Shown here one piece after another: positions 7,576 through 16,045 of a stretch of DNA of 33,905 nucleotides. The stretch comes from Nitrospira sp. LK70 (lineage in GTDB: Bacteria; Nitrospirota; Nitrospiria; Nitrospirales; Nitrospiraceae): NCBI GenBank assembly GCA_011090425.1, contig PHGD01000043.1, positions 1-33,905 on the forward strand. Reading direction: 5' to 3'. A program made the position numbers and the translations under genes. Position 1 is the stretch's first letter; every line of letters begins with the position of its first letter. The notes under the pieces are model-generated. The model did no database searches. It was not told the origin of the DNA and was given only the letters and a program-made list of their open reading frames with translations.

Positions 7576-9975
7576 CTATGACTTCTGCCTCGCCTTCGCA
7601 AAGGCCAGTGTCATCGCATTGACCGGCTGAGGAGTTCGCACTGCCTGTCCCGATGCTGCCGCCCCACGCCCGTTCGCGTCACGTGCAGCTTCGCTTCCAG
7701 ATTGCGTCAAATCAGACAGGCGGTTCGCCGTATCCTCCAGCCGCATGGTCAGGGCAATACGCTGGCGCTTCAGATCGACATCGATCACCTTCACATTGAC
7801 GACCTGTCCCGGTTTGACCACCTCGTGTGGATCTTTGACAAATTTATTGGCCAGCGCGGACACATGCACGAGCCCGTCCTGATGCACACCGATATCGACG
7901 AAGGCGCCGAACGCTGCCACATTCGTCACAACTCCCTCCAACACCATGCCGGGCTGCAAATCGCTCATGGACTCGACCCCCTCACGAAAGATCGCAGTCT
8001 TGAATTCAGGACGGGGATCACGGCCTGGTTTTTCCAGCTCGGCGAAAATATCCCGCACCGTCGGCACTCCGAACTTCTCATCGATAAAGTCAGCCGCTGA
8101 TAACTCTTTCAAGACCGCAGGCCGGCGCATCACTTCGGTAATACCCGTTCCCAATCGTGTCAGAATACGTTCGATCACCGGATAGGCCTCAGGATGAACG
8201 GCGGACCGATCTAAAGGATTGTCGCCGTCGGGGATGCGCAGGAAGCCTGCCGCCTGCTCAAAGGTTTTTTCACCAAGACGCGGCACCTTGCGGATCGCAG
8301 TCCGGTTTGGGAATGGTCCGTTCGCATCTCGATAGTCCACAATATTTCTGGCCGACGCCTTGTTGAGGCCGGAAACCCGTTCCAACAACGGCATCGACGC
8401 AGTATTGATGTTCACTCCGACGGCGTTCACACAATCTTCAACCGTAGCATCGAGCGACCGTGCCAAGGCCCGCTGATCGACATCATGTTGATACTGTCCC
8501 ACGCCGATCGCCTTTGGCTCAATTTTGACCAGCTCAGCCAGCGGATCTTGCACGCGCCGGGCAATGGACACCGCACCTCGCAGGCTGACATCCAACTCGG
8601 GAAACTCTGCCGCGGCGAAGGCAGAGGCCGAATAGACCGACGCTCCGGCTTCACTGACCACAATTTTCGCCACCTTGTGCTCAGGCTTTTGAGTCGCAAT
8701 CAGTTTGATCACCTCACCCACCAACTTATCCGTCTCCCGACTCGCCGTCCCATTGCCGATTGCCACCACTTTCACGCCATGGCGCATGACCAGACGTGCA
8801 AGTGTCTCCAAGGCTCCCTGCCAATCGTTGCGAGGCTGATGCGGATAGATGGTCTCCGTTTCCAATAGTTTTCCGGTCGCATCGACCACCGCCACTTTGC
8901 AACCGGTTCGAATGCCAGGGTCTAGGCCGAGGATGGCCTTTGGGCCGGCAGGCGCCGCCAACAACAGTTCATGGAGATTCCTCGCAAAAATCTTGATCGC
9001 CTCGGCCTCGGCCGCGTCGCGCAACTGCAGGAACAGTTCGGTACTGAGCGTCAGGTGAAGCTTGACACGCCATGTCCATTCGCATACGTCGCTCAACCAT
9101 TTGTCCGCCGGTCGACCGCGATCTTCGATGCCGGCATGAGCCGCGATCGTCGCGACGCAGGGATGGGGGACAACCGCCTCAAGCGCCTCTCCCAAACCTA
9201 ACTCCAGCTTCAATACCCCGAGCGTACGACCTCGGAACAATGCGAGCGCCCGATGCGACGGAATAGTCTTGATCGGTTCAGAATAGGCGTAATAGTCTCG
9301 AAACTTTTCCTCTTCAGCCGATTCCTTGTTCTTCATCACCGTCGAGGTCACGATGCCTTGGTCCCACAGCCGCGTCCGAAGCGTGGCCAATAAATCGGCC
9401 GTTTCAGCGAACCGCTCCATGAGAATATCTCGTGCTCCTTCCAGCGCGGTTTTAGCATCAGGCACATTAATCGCCTCCACCCCCTCAGCAGCCGGCACGA
9501 CGCGAATGTACTTGAGTGCCTCCTGCTCTGGATGCAACATCGGATCGGCCAACAGACTATCGGCTAACGGCTCCAGCCCTGCAGCTCGTGCGATTTGTGC
9601 ACGGGTGCGTCGCTTCGGTTTGAATGGCAGGTACAGGTCTTCGACGGCTTGCTTGGTTGTGGCTGCCTCAATGGCCGTACGCAGCGCGTCCGTGAGCTTG
9701 CCTTGCTCCTCAATCGAGGCCAGAACGGCCCCACGCCGCTCCTCCAGTTCGCGCAGGTAACGCAGGCGATCTTCCAGTGAACGTAGTTGCGTGTCATCCA
9801 AGTTGCCGGTTGCCTCTTTACGATAACGTGCGATGAATGGGACCGTGGCCCCTCCATCGAGCAGTGTCACAGCGGCAGCCACTTGAAGAGCCTCGACGCC
9901 GAGCTCCTTAGCAATGAGAGGCACAATCCTGAGCTGCGCCGCGTCCGTTGAAGTCTGAGCCGTTTCAGTTCTCAT
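7576..9975 (-). CDS. tex: Tex family transcriptional accessory RNA-binding protein
   Basis: A 799-residue full-length Tex/YhgF protein. The N-terminal helical Tex_N region (about 10-200) includes [21 protein letters not shown], typical of the family. A YqgF/RNase H-like domain begins near residue 343 ([19 protein letters not shown]). A helix-hairpin-helix region follows at about 510-590 ([19 protein letters not shown], then [18 protein letters not shown]). An S1 RNA-binding domain closes the core at about 670-745 ([21 protein letters not shown], with HVSAL). A low-complexity tail of about 50 residues completes it. Tex binds nucleic acid and affects transcript elongation and expression of some virulence or stress genes. 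The Shine-Dalgarno is weak. It is transcribed alone, convergent with tenA. Confidence 0.95.
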   Translation of the reverse strand: MRTETAQTSTDAAQLRIVPLIAKELGVEALQVAAAVTLLDGGATVPFIARYRKEATGNLDDTQLRSLEDRLRYLRELEERRGAVLASIEEQGKLTDALRTAIEAATTKQAVEDLYLPFKPKRRTRAQIARAAGLEPLADSLLADPMLHPEQEALKYIRVVPAAEGVEAINVPDAKTALEGARDILMERFAETADLLATLRTRLWDQGIVTSTVMKNKESAEEEKFRDYYAYSEPIKTIPSHRALALFRGRTLGVLKLELGLGEALEAVVPHPCVATIAAHAGIEDRGRPADKWLSDVCEWTWRVKLHLTLSTELFLQLRDAAEAEAIKIFARNLHELLLAAPAGPKAILGLDPGIRTGCKVAVVDATGKLLETETIYPHQPRNDWQGALETLARLVMRHGVKVVAIGNGTASRETDKLVGEVIKLIATQKPEHKVAKIVVSEAGASVYSASAFAAAEFPELDVSLRGAVSIARRVQDPLAELVKIEPKAIGVGQYQHDVDQRALARSLDATVEDCVNAVGVNINTASMPLLERVSGLNKASARNIVDYRDANGPFPNRTAIRKVPRLGEKTFEQAAGFLRIPDGDNPLDRSAVHPEAYPVIERILTRLGTGITEVMRRPAVLKELSAADFIDEKFGVPTVRDIFAELEKPGRDPRPEFKTAIFREGVESMSDLQPGMVLEGVVTNVAAFGAFVDIGVHQDGLVHVSALANKFVKDPHEVVKPGQVVNVKVIDVDLKRQRIALTMRLEDTANRLSDLTQSGSEAARDANGRGAAASGQAVRTPQPVNAMTLAFAKARQKS

Positions 9976-10020
9976 CGGTATCGATCGCCTATGTTTCCGA
10001 GCGCGCCATCAGTCCACGCG

Positions 10021-10066
10021 CTCTAAAAATTAAAAAATGAGAAAGCCCACTTGAGAAGGAGGGGCT
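10021..10066 (-). terminator. Rho-independent terminator of the lipoprotein peptidase gene
   Basis: On the minus strand AGCCC (10062-10066) pairs with GGGCT (10044-10048), with CTT/AAG inside, followed by a tract rich in T (TTTCTCATTTTTTAATTTTT). This is the standard layout and lies about 48 bp beyond the stop of the peptidase gene. Confidence 0.7.
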
Positions 10067-10113
10067 GTTCGAACTCAGGAGGACATGACAGGAAGTTCGT
10101 GGACAAGGTCAAG

Positions 10114-10824
10114 TTAGTGAGCAAGCGTTCCAAAAGCAGCGAACAATCGCCCGGTAAGATAATAGGTTCCTTGAGCGTCTCCCACATGCTTCCGTCGTAA
10201 GAAGTCGTTCAAGACTCGTCCATCAGCATCCTTGTGCCTGTCGGGATGACTAAGGTTCATCCTGTACCGTTTAATCCCCTCTGAAACCGAACTGACGAAC
10301 AGGACGGTCCCATCATGGTCCACCTTCTCGACGACGCCGACGTGTGTGAGCGGATCGTTCGGCAATCCGTCTCGGTTGAAATCCCAGGTATTATGGAAAA
10401 AGACCAGATCGCCAGGATGGACGGTTGGGCCGTAGTGAATTCGGCCATGTTCCACCACGTGGGTAAAGATACGCCCGACGCCGTTGCCCCCATCCAGTTC
10501 GCCCAGCCCACCATACAAGTCAACCAGCTGCGTCGCGTACACACCCCGAACAAAACCTGAACAATCCGGCGCATAGCTCCGACCACCAACCTGAATGCGG
10601 GATTGTCCGACAAATCGCACGGCTGTCTTCGCCAGCGCCGTCTGACGCGGAACTGCCTTGGCCATGGTGCAGCAACGTGCTCCGCGCGTACCCACGGTGG
10701 GGGTCACGCTCCTCTCATCTTGTACCGGCGGACGTCCGGTCGTAGCACAGCCGGAGAGCAGGCCTGAAACCAGCAAGGTCAGAAGGCCGACCATGAACGA
10801 GTGACTCTGGCAGGCTGAACGCAT
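10114..10824 (-). CDS. Lipoprotein NlpC/P60-like cysteine peptidase
   Basis: A 236-residue exported protein. The signal peptide ends in the lipobox LLSG-C26, so it should be lipid-anchored. The mature part has the NlpC/P60-type catalytic cysteine C88 in APDCSGFVRG and a histidine H161 in LTHVGVVE, set within VHPGDLVFFHN and the beta-strand pattern of such cell-wall endopeptidases, which cut peptide stems of peptidoglycan. Between them is DFNRDGLPND (148-157), which resembles an EF-hand/dockerin calcium loop and is not a usual part of this fold. Two further cysteines (C51-C52) are in the linker. It lies 55 bp downstream of fumC on the same strand, and a terminator follows. The family call is good; the calcium idea is inference. 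Confidence 0.8.
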   Translation of the reverse strand: MRSACQSHSFMVGLLTLLVSGLLSGCATTGRPPVQDERSVTPTVGTRGARCCTMAKAVPRQTALAKTAVRFVGQSRIQVGGRSYAPDCSGFVRGVYATQLVDLYGGLGELDGGNGVGRIFTHVVEHGRIHYGPTVHPGDLVFFHNTWDFNRDGLPNDPLTHVGVVEKVDHDGTVLFVSSVSEGIKRYRMNLSHPDRHKDADGRVLNDFLRRKHVGDAQGTYYLTGRLFAAFGTLAH

Positions 10825-10879
10825 GGTACTCTCAGTATACAGCCAGACTGCGATAAGACAATACCTAGGTGTCGTTCAG

Positions 10880-12316
10880 CTATCCTCCCGCGCTCCCCAC
10901 TGGCCCGCCTGGTTCAGTCATGCGCCATGGATCGAGAAGTTCAGCGAGCCTTCGGTCGGGTAATACTTTTTGTTCTTTGGCGACCTGTCTCACCGTCTTT
11001 CCTGATTTATACGCTTCCTTGGCCAATTTTGCCGCTGCTTCATAGCCGATCTCCGGAGCAAGGGCCGTACACATCGCCAAGCTCTCTTCGATAAGGCTCT
11101 TACAACGTTCTTCGTTCGCCTGGATCCCTTCGATGCACTTGACGGAGAAATTGTTGGAGGCTGTTGCGAGAAGCTCGATGGACTGGAGAAGATTGTAGGC
11201 CATGACCGGCATCATCACGATGAGTTCAAAATTTGCCGCCTGGCCGCCGACCGTGACCGTGACGTCGTTGCCGATGACCTGCGCACAGACCATCGTCACG
11301 GATTCGGCGATGACCGGATTGACCTTGCCCGGCATGATCGACGACCCAGGCTGCGTCTCGGGTAAATTGATTTCGCCGAGCCCGCACCGTGGCCCGGACC
11401 CAAGCCAACGAATATCGTTGGCGATCTTCATGAGACTGATTGCAAGAGTCCGAAGATGTCCGCTCGCCCCGACAAGAGAGTCTTGCGCCGATTGTGCTTC
11501 AAAGTGATTCTTCGCTTCCTTGAACGAACAGCCGGTCTCTTTGGAGATGATGGCCATGACCTTGGCCGAAAATTTCGGATGGCAGTTCAAGCCGGTGCCG
11601 ACGGCAGTTCCGCCCAATGCCACTTCGCTCAAAGCCTCCTGCGCCTGCCTCACCCGATGGAGGCCGAGGTCGATTTGTCTGGCATAGCCGCCGAATTCCT
11701 GGCCGAGACGAACCGGCGTGGCGTCCTGCAAGTGTGTGCGCCCGATCTTCACGATCGTATCGAACTCCTTGGCCTTGCCCTTCAGTGCCTTGTGCAATCG
11801 AGTCAGCGCCGGCAACAGCTGTTTCTGCATCATCTCTGATGCGGCGATGTGAATGGCGGTCGGGATCACGTCGTTGCTCGACTGCCCAAGATTCACATGG
11901 TCGTTCGGATGGACCAATTTGCTGCCGCGTGCGCCACCGAGCAGCTCCGTGGCGCGATTGGAGATGACCTCATTGGTGTTCATATTGGTCGACGTACCGG
12001 ACCCCGTTTGAAAAATATCGACAGGAAACTCCGCATCCAATTTACCATCGACCACTTCAGTCGCTGCCTGCTTGATGACCTCCGATAGTTTTTTATCCAA
12101 CAAACCAAGGGAGTGATTCACGGTGGCCGCAGCACGCTTGATCATCCCCATAGCCCGAACGATCGCCCGCGGCATCCGCAGCGAGCTGATCGGAAAATTC
12201 TCGATGGCGCGGGCAGTCTGTACACCGTAGTAGGCCTCGGCTGGAACAGCCAGTTCCCCCATGGTGTCTCGCTCAATTCGAGTCGTTGCCGACGGCTTAT
12301 TCTGATTCTTGTTCAT
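10880..12316 (-). CDS. fumC: Class II fumarate hydratase
   Basis: A 478-residue fumarase C, which interconverts fumarate and L-malate in the TCA cycle without an iron-sulfur cluster. The family blocks are all present: TGSGTSTNMNTNEV, HPNDHVNLGQSSNDVIPTAIH, KIGRTHLQDATPVRLGQEF, LGGTAVGTGLN and the superfamily signature GSSIMPGKVNP at about 322-332 with its catalytic serine loop. Aspartase is the closest alternative, but the length and C-terminal sequence fit fumarase. GGAG lies eight bases before the ATG. It may be co-transcribed with the downstream lipoprotein peptidase gene, though the functions are unrelated. Confidence 0.95.
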   Translation of the reverse strand: MNKNQNKPSATTRIERDTMGELAVPAEAYYGVQTARAIENFPISSLRMPRAIVRAMGMIKRAAATVNHSLGLLDKKLSEVIKQAATEVVDGKLDAEFPVDIFQTGSGTSTNMNTNEVISNRATELLGGARGSKLVHPNDHVNLGQSSNDVIPTAIHIAASEMMQKQLLPALTRLHKALKGKAKEFDTIVKIGRTHLQDATPVRLGQEFGGYARQIDLGLHRVRQAQEALSEVALGGTAVGTGLNCHPKFSAKVMAIISKETGCSFKEAKNHFEAQSAQDSLVGASGHLRTLAISLMKIANDIRWLGSGPRCGLGEINLPETQPGSSIMPGKVNPVIAESVTMVCAQVIGNDVTVTVGGQAANFELIVMMPVMAYNLLQSIELLATASNNFSVKCIEGIQANEERCKSLIEESLAMCTALAPEIGYEAAAKLAKEAYKSGKTVRQVAKEQKVLPDRRLAELLDPWRMTEPGGPVGSAGG

Positions 12317-12649
12317 GCACAGAGCTCCATGTGTAAGAGGTTCTAACTCCTTGCGGGCGTCATGATAAACTCAGCTCGGCGACTTTCACAAGGGCATCCT
12401 GCCTGGCTCCTCCGCATGTCACGGTCGAGGCCTACGCAGGCTATCGCTGGATAAGGTGAAGAAATGTCCCGTGCGTTCACACTCGATGGATCCGCTTATC
12501 CGTGGATGAGATTCTCGGTCACCGGTCCACCGACTCGCATAGCGGCTTTGGCATCCGCTCAAGCGACGCTCAGCGATACATGCCGCAATATGACCGACAC
12601 GAAAAAGTCTGGGAATTGGTGATGCAGGAGCGGGGTCTGAACAAACAAG

Positions 12650-12676
12650 AAGGCCCACCTGATCAGGGCGGGCCTT
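12650..12676 (-). terminator. Terminator of the small membrane protein gene
   Basis: AAGGCCC (12650-12656) pairs with GGGCCTT (12670-12676), with CC/GG inside around a TGATCAG loop. On the minus strand it is followed by CTTGTTTGTT, a T-rich tract. It lies 77 bp beyond the small membrane gene. The rest of 12317-12752 holds no gene I can support: short ORFs on both strands lack start signals and recognisable sequence. Confidence 0.6.
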
Positions 12677-12752
12677 CGCGATAATCGGCGAATCAAACCA
12701 TTGCTTCGCCTAGCTTGTCCCAGTAGAGCCGAGCAGAGTGACGTGCTCTCTC

Positions 12753-13025
12753 TCAGATCATCAAATTCGAGTGACTTCTCTCCCGACTCTTTTTGCCGGA
12801 TTCGTCCCTTGATGGGAACAAGTAGGCCGGTTCGCGTTTGACGATCCTGAACAAGTGCATGATGTCTATCCCCATACCTGTCAATGCAAGACACCATCCA
12901 CCGACGATCATCCACCAGGCCATCGAAAACATGTCCGAAGGCTGGTGGAAGTCGAAGACGGCCATAACACCCCCAAGCGCCAGCACCATTCCAACCGTCA
13001 TCAGCGAATAGATTAGAGTTGTCAT
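12753..13025 (-). CDS. Small two-helix membrane protein, unknown function
   Basis: A 90-residue protein from the ATG at 13025, chosen because AAGGAGG lies six bases upstream; a 32-residue upstream extension has no such site. Two hydrophobic segments are seen, about 4-24 (IYSLMTVGMVLALGGVMAVF) and about 34-56 (MAWWMIVGGWCLALTGMGI). A basic, charged C-terminal tail of about 30 residues is probably cytoplasmic. I do not recognise the family. It stands alone, with a terminator after it and IS debris before it. Confidence 0.65.
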   Translation of the reverse strand: MTTLIYSLMTVGMVLALGGVMAVFDFHQPSDMFSMAWWMIVGGWCLALTGMGIDIMHLFRIVKREPAYLFPSRDESGKKSRERSHSNLMI

Positions 13026-13299
13026 CTTCGCCTCCTTAATCATGTCAGGTGTCCGAATACGGGTTCGACAGCTAGTCGGAACGTCTGCACGCCTCCTTAT
13101 TCGTGCATGACGGGTTATCAACGTCTCCTCTGCATGTGGTCATAGACGGCCTCGGCGAAAGTTGATGATCCTGGAGGCAGAACTCTACTCGTTTTCGTCA
13201 AATAGGCAATCCTGTAAGATGTCCCTGTCGGGTAGATCCAATCGGACCTTCATCTTTGATGTGCCGAAAGGCCCGAGAAGCGATGGCGGGGCACCAACA

Positions 13300-13520
13300 G
13301 TCCGACCTGCTCCGGGCAAACCATGCGGGGAAGGCCTTGATTGAATCCTTGAACGGTCAATTACAGGATGAGTGCGTGAGTGTCTTTCAGGTTGCTTCGC
13401 TCACTGAGGCGCAGCTGATCATCGACGCCTGGCGCGTGGACGACAAGACCCGCCCACATCGTTCACTCGGGCACCTAATATTGAGCGAGTTCGTCAACCA
13501 ACCTCGGGCACACCCGAACC
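13300..13520 (+). pseudogene. IS3-family transposase (OrfB) C-terminal remnant
   Basis: The segment encodes KALIESLNGQLQDECVSVF, then an EAQLIIDAWRVDDKTRPHRSLGHL stretch, matching the C-terminal end of the IS3 OrfB DDE integrase (consensus IESFNG, DEC, W-x-x-DYN-x-x-RPHSSLGY-x-(T)P-x-EF). It includes the last catalytic glutamate of the DDE triad in the IESLNG motif. The preceding PGKP motif is in a different frame (around 13311-13330), so a frameshift has broken the gene. The rest of OrfB and all of OrfA are absent and no terminal repeats are visible. Confidence 0.75.
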
Positions 13521-13621
13521 GCGAAGACGCCCTGCGCTCTGTTAAGAGTCATCTCGGAATGGGGGCAACGTCAGCTTCGCAGGATCTTGTTTTCACCCCT
13601 GCCCTCACAGACCAGGGCACT

Positions 13622-13831
13622 TCAACAGGATTCGCAGGATAAATGGTAGGTGGGCGTCTCGGAAACCTCGTAACCTATCGAGCGAGGACCTGTCGATTTC
13701 CCCAGTGGCTTTCGCTTCGTGAGCGCACTAATTTGAAAGACTGACAACCACTGTTTCAACAGCAGGCTGATGCAAGCGATCCGCACAAACCCCAGGAAGT
13801 GCGTGGCATAATACGCCCAAGGAATCTGCAA
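13622..13831 (-). pseudogene. Possible transposase C-terminal remnant (IS5-like), low certainty
   Basis: The minus strand encodes YYATHFLGFVRIACISLLLK, resembling the last helix of IS4/IS5-type DDE transposases (HFLGFV-x-(L)A-x-I-x-L), then unrelated residues to a stop. An in-frame stop sits just upstream of the match. No other transposase motif or terminal repeat is seen, so this is only a suspected fragment beside the IS3 remnant. Confidence 0.35.
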
Positions 13832-13900
13832 GCGCCGCTTTCAATTGGAGCCGGTGGAGCCAGGCGCAGAACCCTTCCACGAGCCACCAGGGATGCACAC

Positions 13901-13930
13901 AGTGTTATGAGAAGTGTTAAGAAGTGTTAA
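13901..13930. repeat. Tandem AGTGTTA-type repeats upstream of the sensor kinase gene
   Basis: GAAGTGTTAA is repeated exactly at 13911-13920 and 13921-13930, and a related AGTGTTATGA precedes them at 13901-13910. The 10-bp period equals about one helical turn. The block lies 41 bp before the kinase start, where an operator or RNA polymerase-proximal activator site would be expected. Confidence 0.5.
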
Positions 13931-13971
13931 ATAGATGCTAGAGTTTCGTTCCATGACGTGAAGCTCACATA

Positions 13972-15141
13972 ATGATTTATGACACCAACAGGGCTTTGCT
14001 GTTTGTCATCATCGGCCTCGGTGTTGGTCTCTTCTACCTCGACCTATACCTTCCAAGCGGCATCAGTACCGGAGTACTCTATGGCGGGCTGGTCATCCTT
14101 TCATTTCTCCTGCCGTATCGCAAAGGCCCACTCATTGCGGCGGCGGTCTGTTCCGTACTCGACTTGGCCGGCACCGATCTCGGCCAATCCATCGAGGGCG
14201 TACCGCATTGGATGGGCGTCGTCAATCGTCTGTTCAGCCTTACGGCTATCTGGCTCCCATTGCTGTTTTTTTTGCATCGCCGCAAGGCCGAGGACGAACT
14301 GCGGCAAGCGCATGACGAACTCGAGGCACGGGTGCAGGCACGGACACAACAATTGGCCGCTCTTAATCAATCCTTAATCATTGAGATCGCTGACCGCATG
14401 GAGACCGAACAGTCGCTGCGCGCCAGCGAAGCCGCGCTTCAAGCCAGGGAGCGACAACTTCAGCAGAATCGGGAGGAGTTGCGGGCGCTGGCCGGACAGC
14501 TTCTCACGGCGCAGGAAGAAGATCGTCGGAGGATCTCCCGCGACTTGCACGACCATATCAATCAACGGCTTGCGATGCTGTCGATGGATCTACGACAGAT
14601 AGAGAAGGGCATCTTTACCGATCATGACCATCTACGGGACGAGATTCGCCGAGTGTCCGAATGCTTAATCCTCATTTCCGACGATGTGCGCCAAATGGCC
14701 TATCGCTTTCACCCATCCATCTTGGATGATTTGGGGCTGATAAAAGCCGTGCGCGGCCTTGTCGATGACTTTTCAACCCACACAGGTATCCAGAGCACCT
14801 ATGTGCACAATGATCCCGTTACGGCACTGCCGGACGAAGTCACCATCTGCATCTATCGGATCGTGCAAGAAAGTCTCAGCAACGTTGCTCGGCATGCCCA
14901 AGCCTCACAGGTCGAAGTGGAGGTGATGTGCGACGACGAGACGATCGACCTGTCCATTCGCGACAATGGAGTGGGGTTTGACCTCAAACAGTCCGACAAA
15001 CTCGGTGGACACCTGGGATTACTGAGCATGAAGGAACGCGTACGCTTGGCACAGGGCACGTTAGAGGTGGAGTCGACACCAGGACACGGCACCCATATCC
15101 GGGTTGCCATCCCGTTGACTCAAGGAGGAGAGCATGTCTAA
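13972..15141 (+). CDS. NarL-type membrane sensor histidine kinase
   Basis: A 389-residue kinase. The N-terminal membrane module has about four hydrophobic segments within residues 8-103 and little periplasmic sequence, so it probably senses within the membrane. A coiled coil follows (about 104-180, rich in Glu, Gln and Arg). The HisKA_3 dimerisation motif RRRISRDLHDHINQRLAML contains the phospho-acceptor H193. The HATPase domain has NVARHAQA (N box), DNGVGFD (G1) and GGHLGLLSMKERV (G2). This layout is that of NarX/DegS-class kinases, which pair with LuxR-type regulators. Its stop codon overlaps the regulator start by 8 bp, a firm operon. The signal is unknown; the downstream RND operon is a plausible target. 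Confidence 0.92.
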   Translation: MIYDTNRALLFVIIGLGVGLFYLDLYLPSGISTGVLYGGLVILSFLLPYRKGPLIAAAVCSVLDLAGTDLGQSIEGVPHWMGVVNRLFSLTAIWLPLLFFLHRRKAEDELRQAHDELEARVQARTQQLAALNQSLIIEIADRMETEQSLRASEAALQARERQLQQNREELRALAGQLLTAQEEDRRRISRDLHDHINQRLAMLSMDLRQIEKGIFTDHDHLRDEIRRVSECLILISDDVRQMAYRFHPSILDDLGLIKAVRGLVDDFSTHTGIQSTYVHNDPVTALPDEVTICIYRIVQESLSNVARHAQASQVEVEVMCDDETIDLSIRDNGVGFDLKQSDKLGGHLGLLSMKERVRLAQGTLEVESTPGHGTHIRVAIPLTQGGEHV

Positions 15142-15778
15142 GCCACGGGTGCTGTTGGCCGACGATCATCTCCTGGTCTTGGAGGGATTTCGTCGAATTC
15201 TCGAAGGACAGTATGAGTTGGTCGGCGCCGTCGAAGACGGGCGCGCACTCTTGGATGCAGCAGAGAAGCTTCAGCCAGATATTGTGATTCTCGATGTGTC
15301 CATGCCGTTGCTGAACGGTATCGATGCGGCGGCCCAACTGAAGAAGATCTGCCCCAGTACCAAAATCATCATCGTTACCATGCACGCAGACAGGGAATAC
15401 ATCCGGTCCGCATTCGAGGCGGGAGCATCGGCCTATGTGCTCAAGCGTTCTGCGGTGGATGAATTGGACCAAGCTATTCGGGCGGCGGTTGCGGGACATT
15501 CTTATATTACCCCGTTGATTACCAAAGACATGCTCGATGTTTTTCTCTCAACAGCATCGGACACGCCGGGTGAGACGCAGCGCCTCACCACGCGTCAGCG
15601 CGAAGTTCTGCAACTGTTGGCGGAGGGACGGACGGCAAAGGAAATTGCCAATATCTTAAATATCTCTTCCCGGACGGTTGAGTTTCATAAGAGCCAGATT
15701 TTGACGCAGCTCAATCTCCAGACCACCGCCGATTTAATCAAATACGCTCTCACCCACGGAATCATGTCTACCTCGTAG
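15134..15778 (+). CDS. NarL/FixJ-family response regulator
   Basis: A 214-residue regulator. The receiver domain (1-120) has the acidic pair D10-D11, the phosphorylation site D54 in VILDVSMP, a conserved threonine (TMH) and a lysine in YVLKRSA. The C-terminal LuxR helix-turn-helix (about 150-210) has LTTRQREVLQLLAEGRTAKE, then IANILNISSRTVEFHKSQIL. GGAGGAG precedes the ATG within the kinase gene's end. It is the partner of the upstream kinase and a terminator follows directly, so it is not co-transcribed with the RND genes by default. Confidence 0.94.
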   Translation: MSKPRVLLADDHLLVLEGFRRILEGQYELVGAVEDGRALLDAAEKLQPDIVILDVSMPLLNGIDAAAQLKKICPSTKIIIVTMHADREYIRSAFEAGASAYVLKRSAVDELDQAIRAAVAGHSYITPLITKDMLDVFLSTASDTPGETQRLTTRQREVLQLLAEGRTAKEIANILNISSRTVEFHKSQILTQLNLQTTADLIKYALTHGIMSTS

Positions 15779-15780
15779 AA

Positions 15781-15807
15781 GACGGTCTGTAATGTACTGT
15801 CATTTTT
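15781..15807 (+). terminator. Terminator of the two-component operon
   Basis: GACGGT (15781-15786) pairs with ACTGTC (15796-15801) with one G-T wobble, then ATTTTT follows. It starts two bases after the regulator stop. The stem is modest but the T run and position fit. Confidence 0.5.
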
Positions 15808-16045
15808 ACCTGACCTCGTAATATTTCCTCTGTCCCCTTCGGAATTCCCGAGTTCCTCCCATCGGGTCTGTTCGGTATAACGCTAGACAAGATGCGAGTG
15901 AAACACCGAGGGTTTCTTGTAACGGGAAAGCAGAAGGTCAGCGACCATGGATCAGATTCTCCCTAGGACCATCGCACCGAGTGGGCTGTCATTTCTCCCA
16001 GGGGTAGACCAGGTATAGAAAAGTAGCCGTAGAGGAGGCAGACGT

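Noticed and set aside
12419..12684. Short ORFs on both strands between fumC and the small membrane gene
   Set aside because: They have no ribosome site or recognisable sequence, and a terminator hairpin lies within the region.
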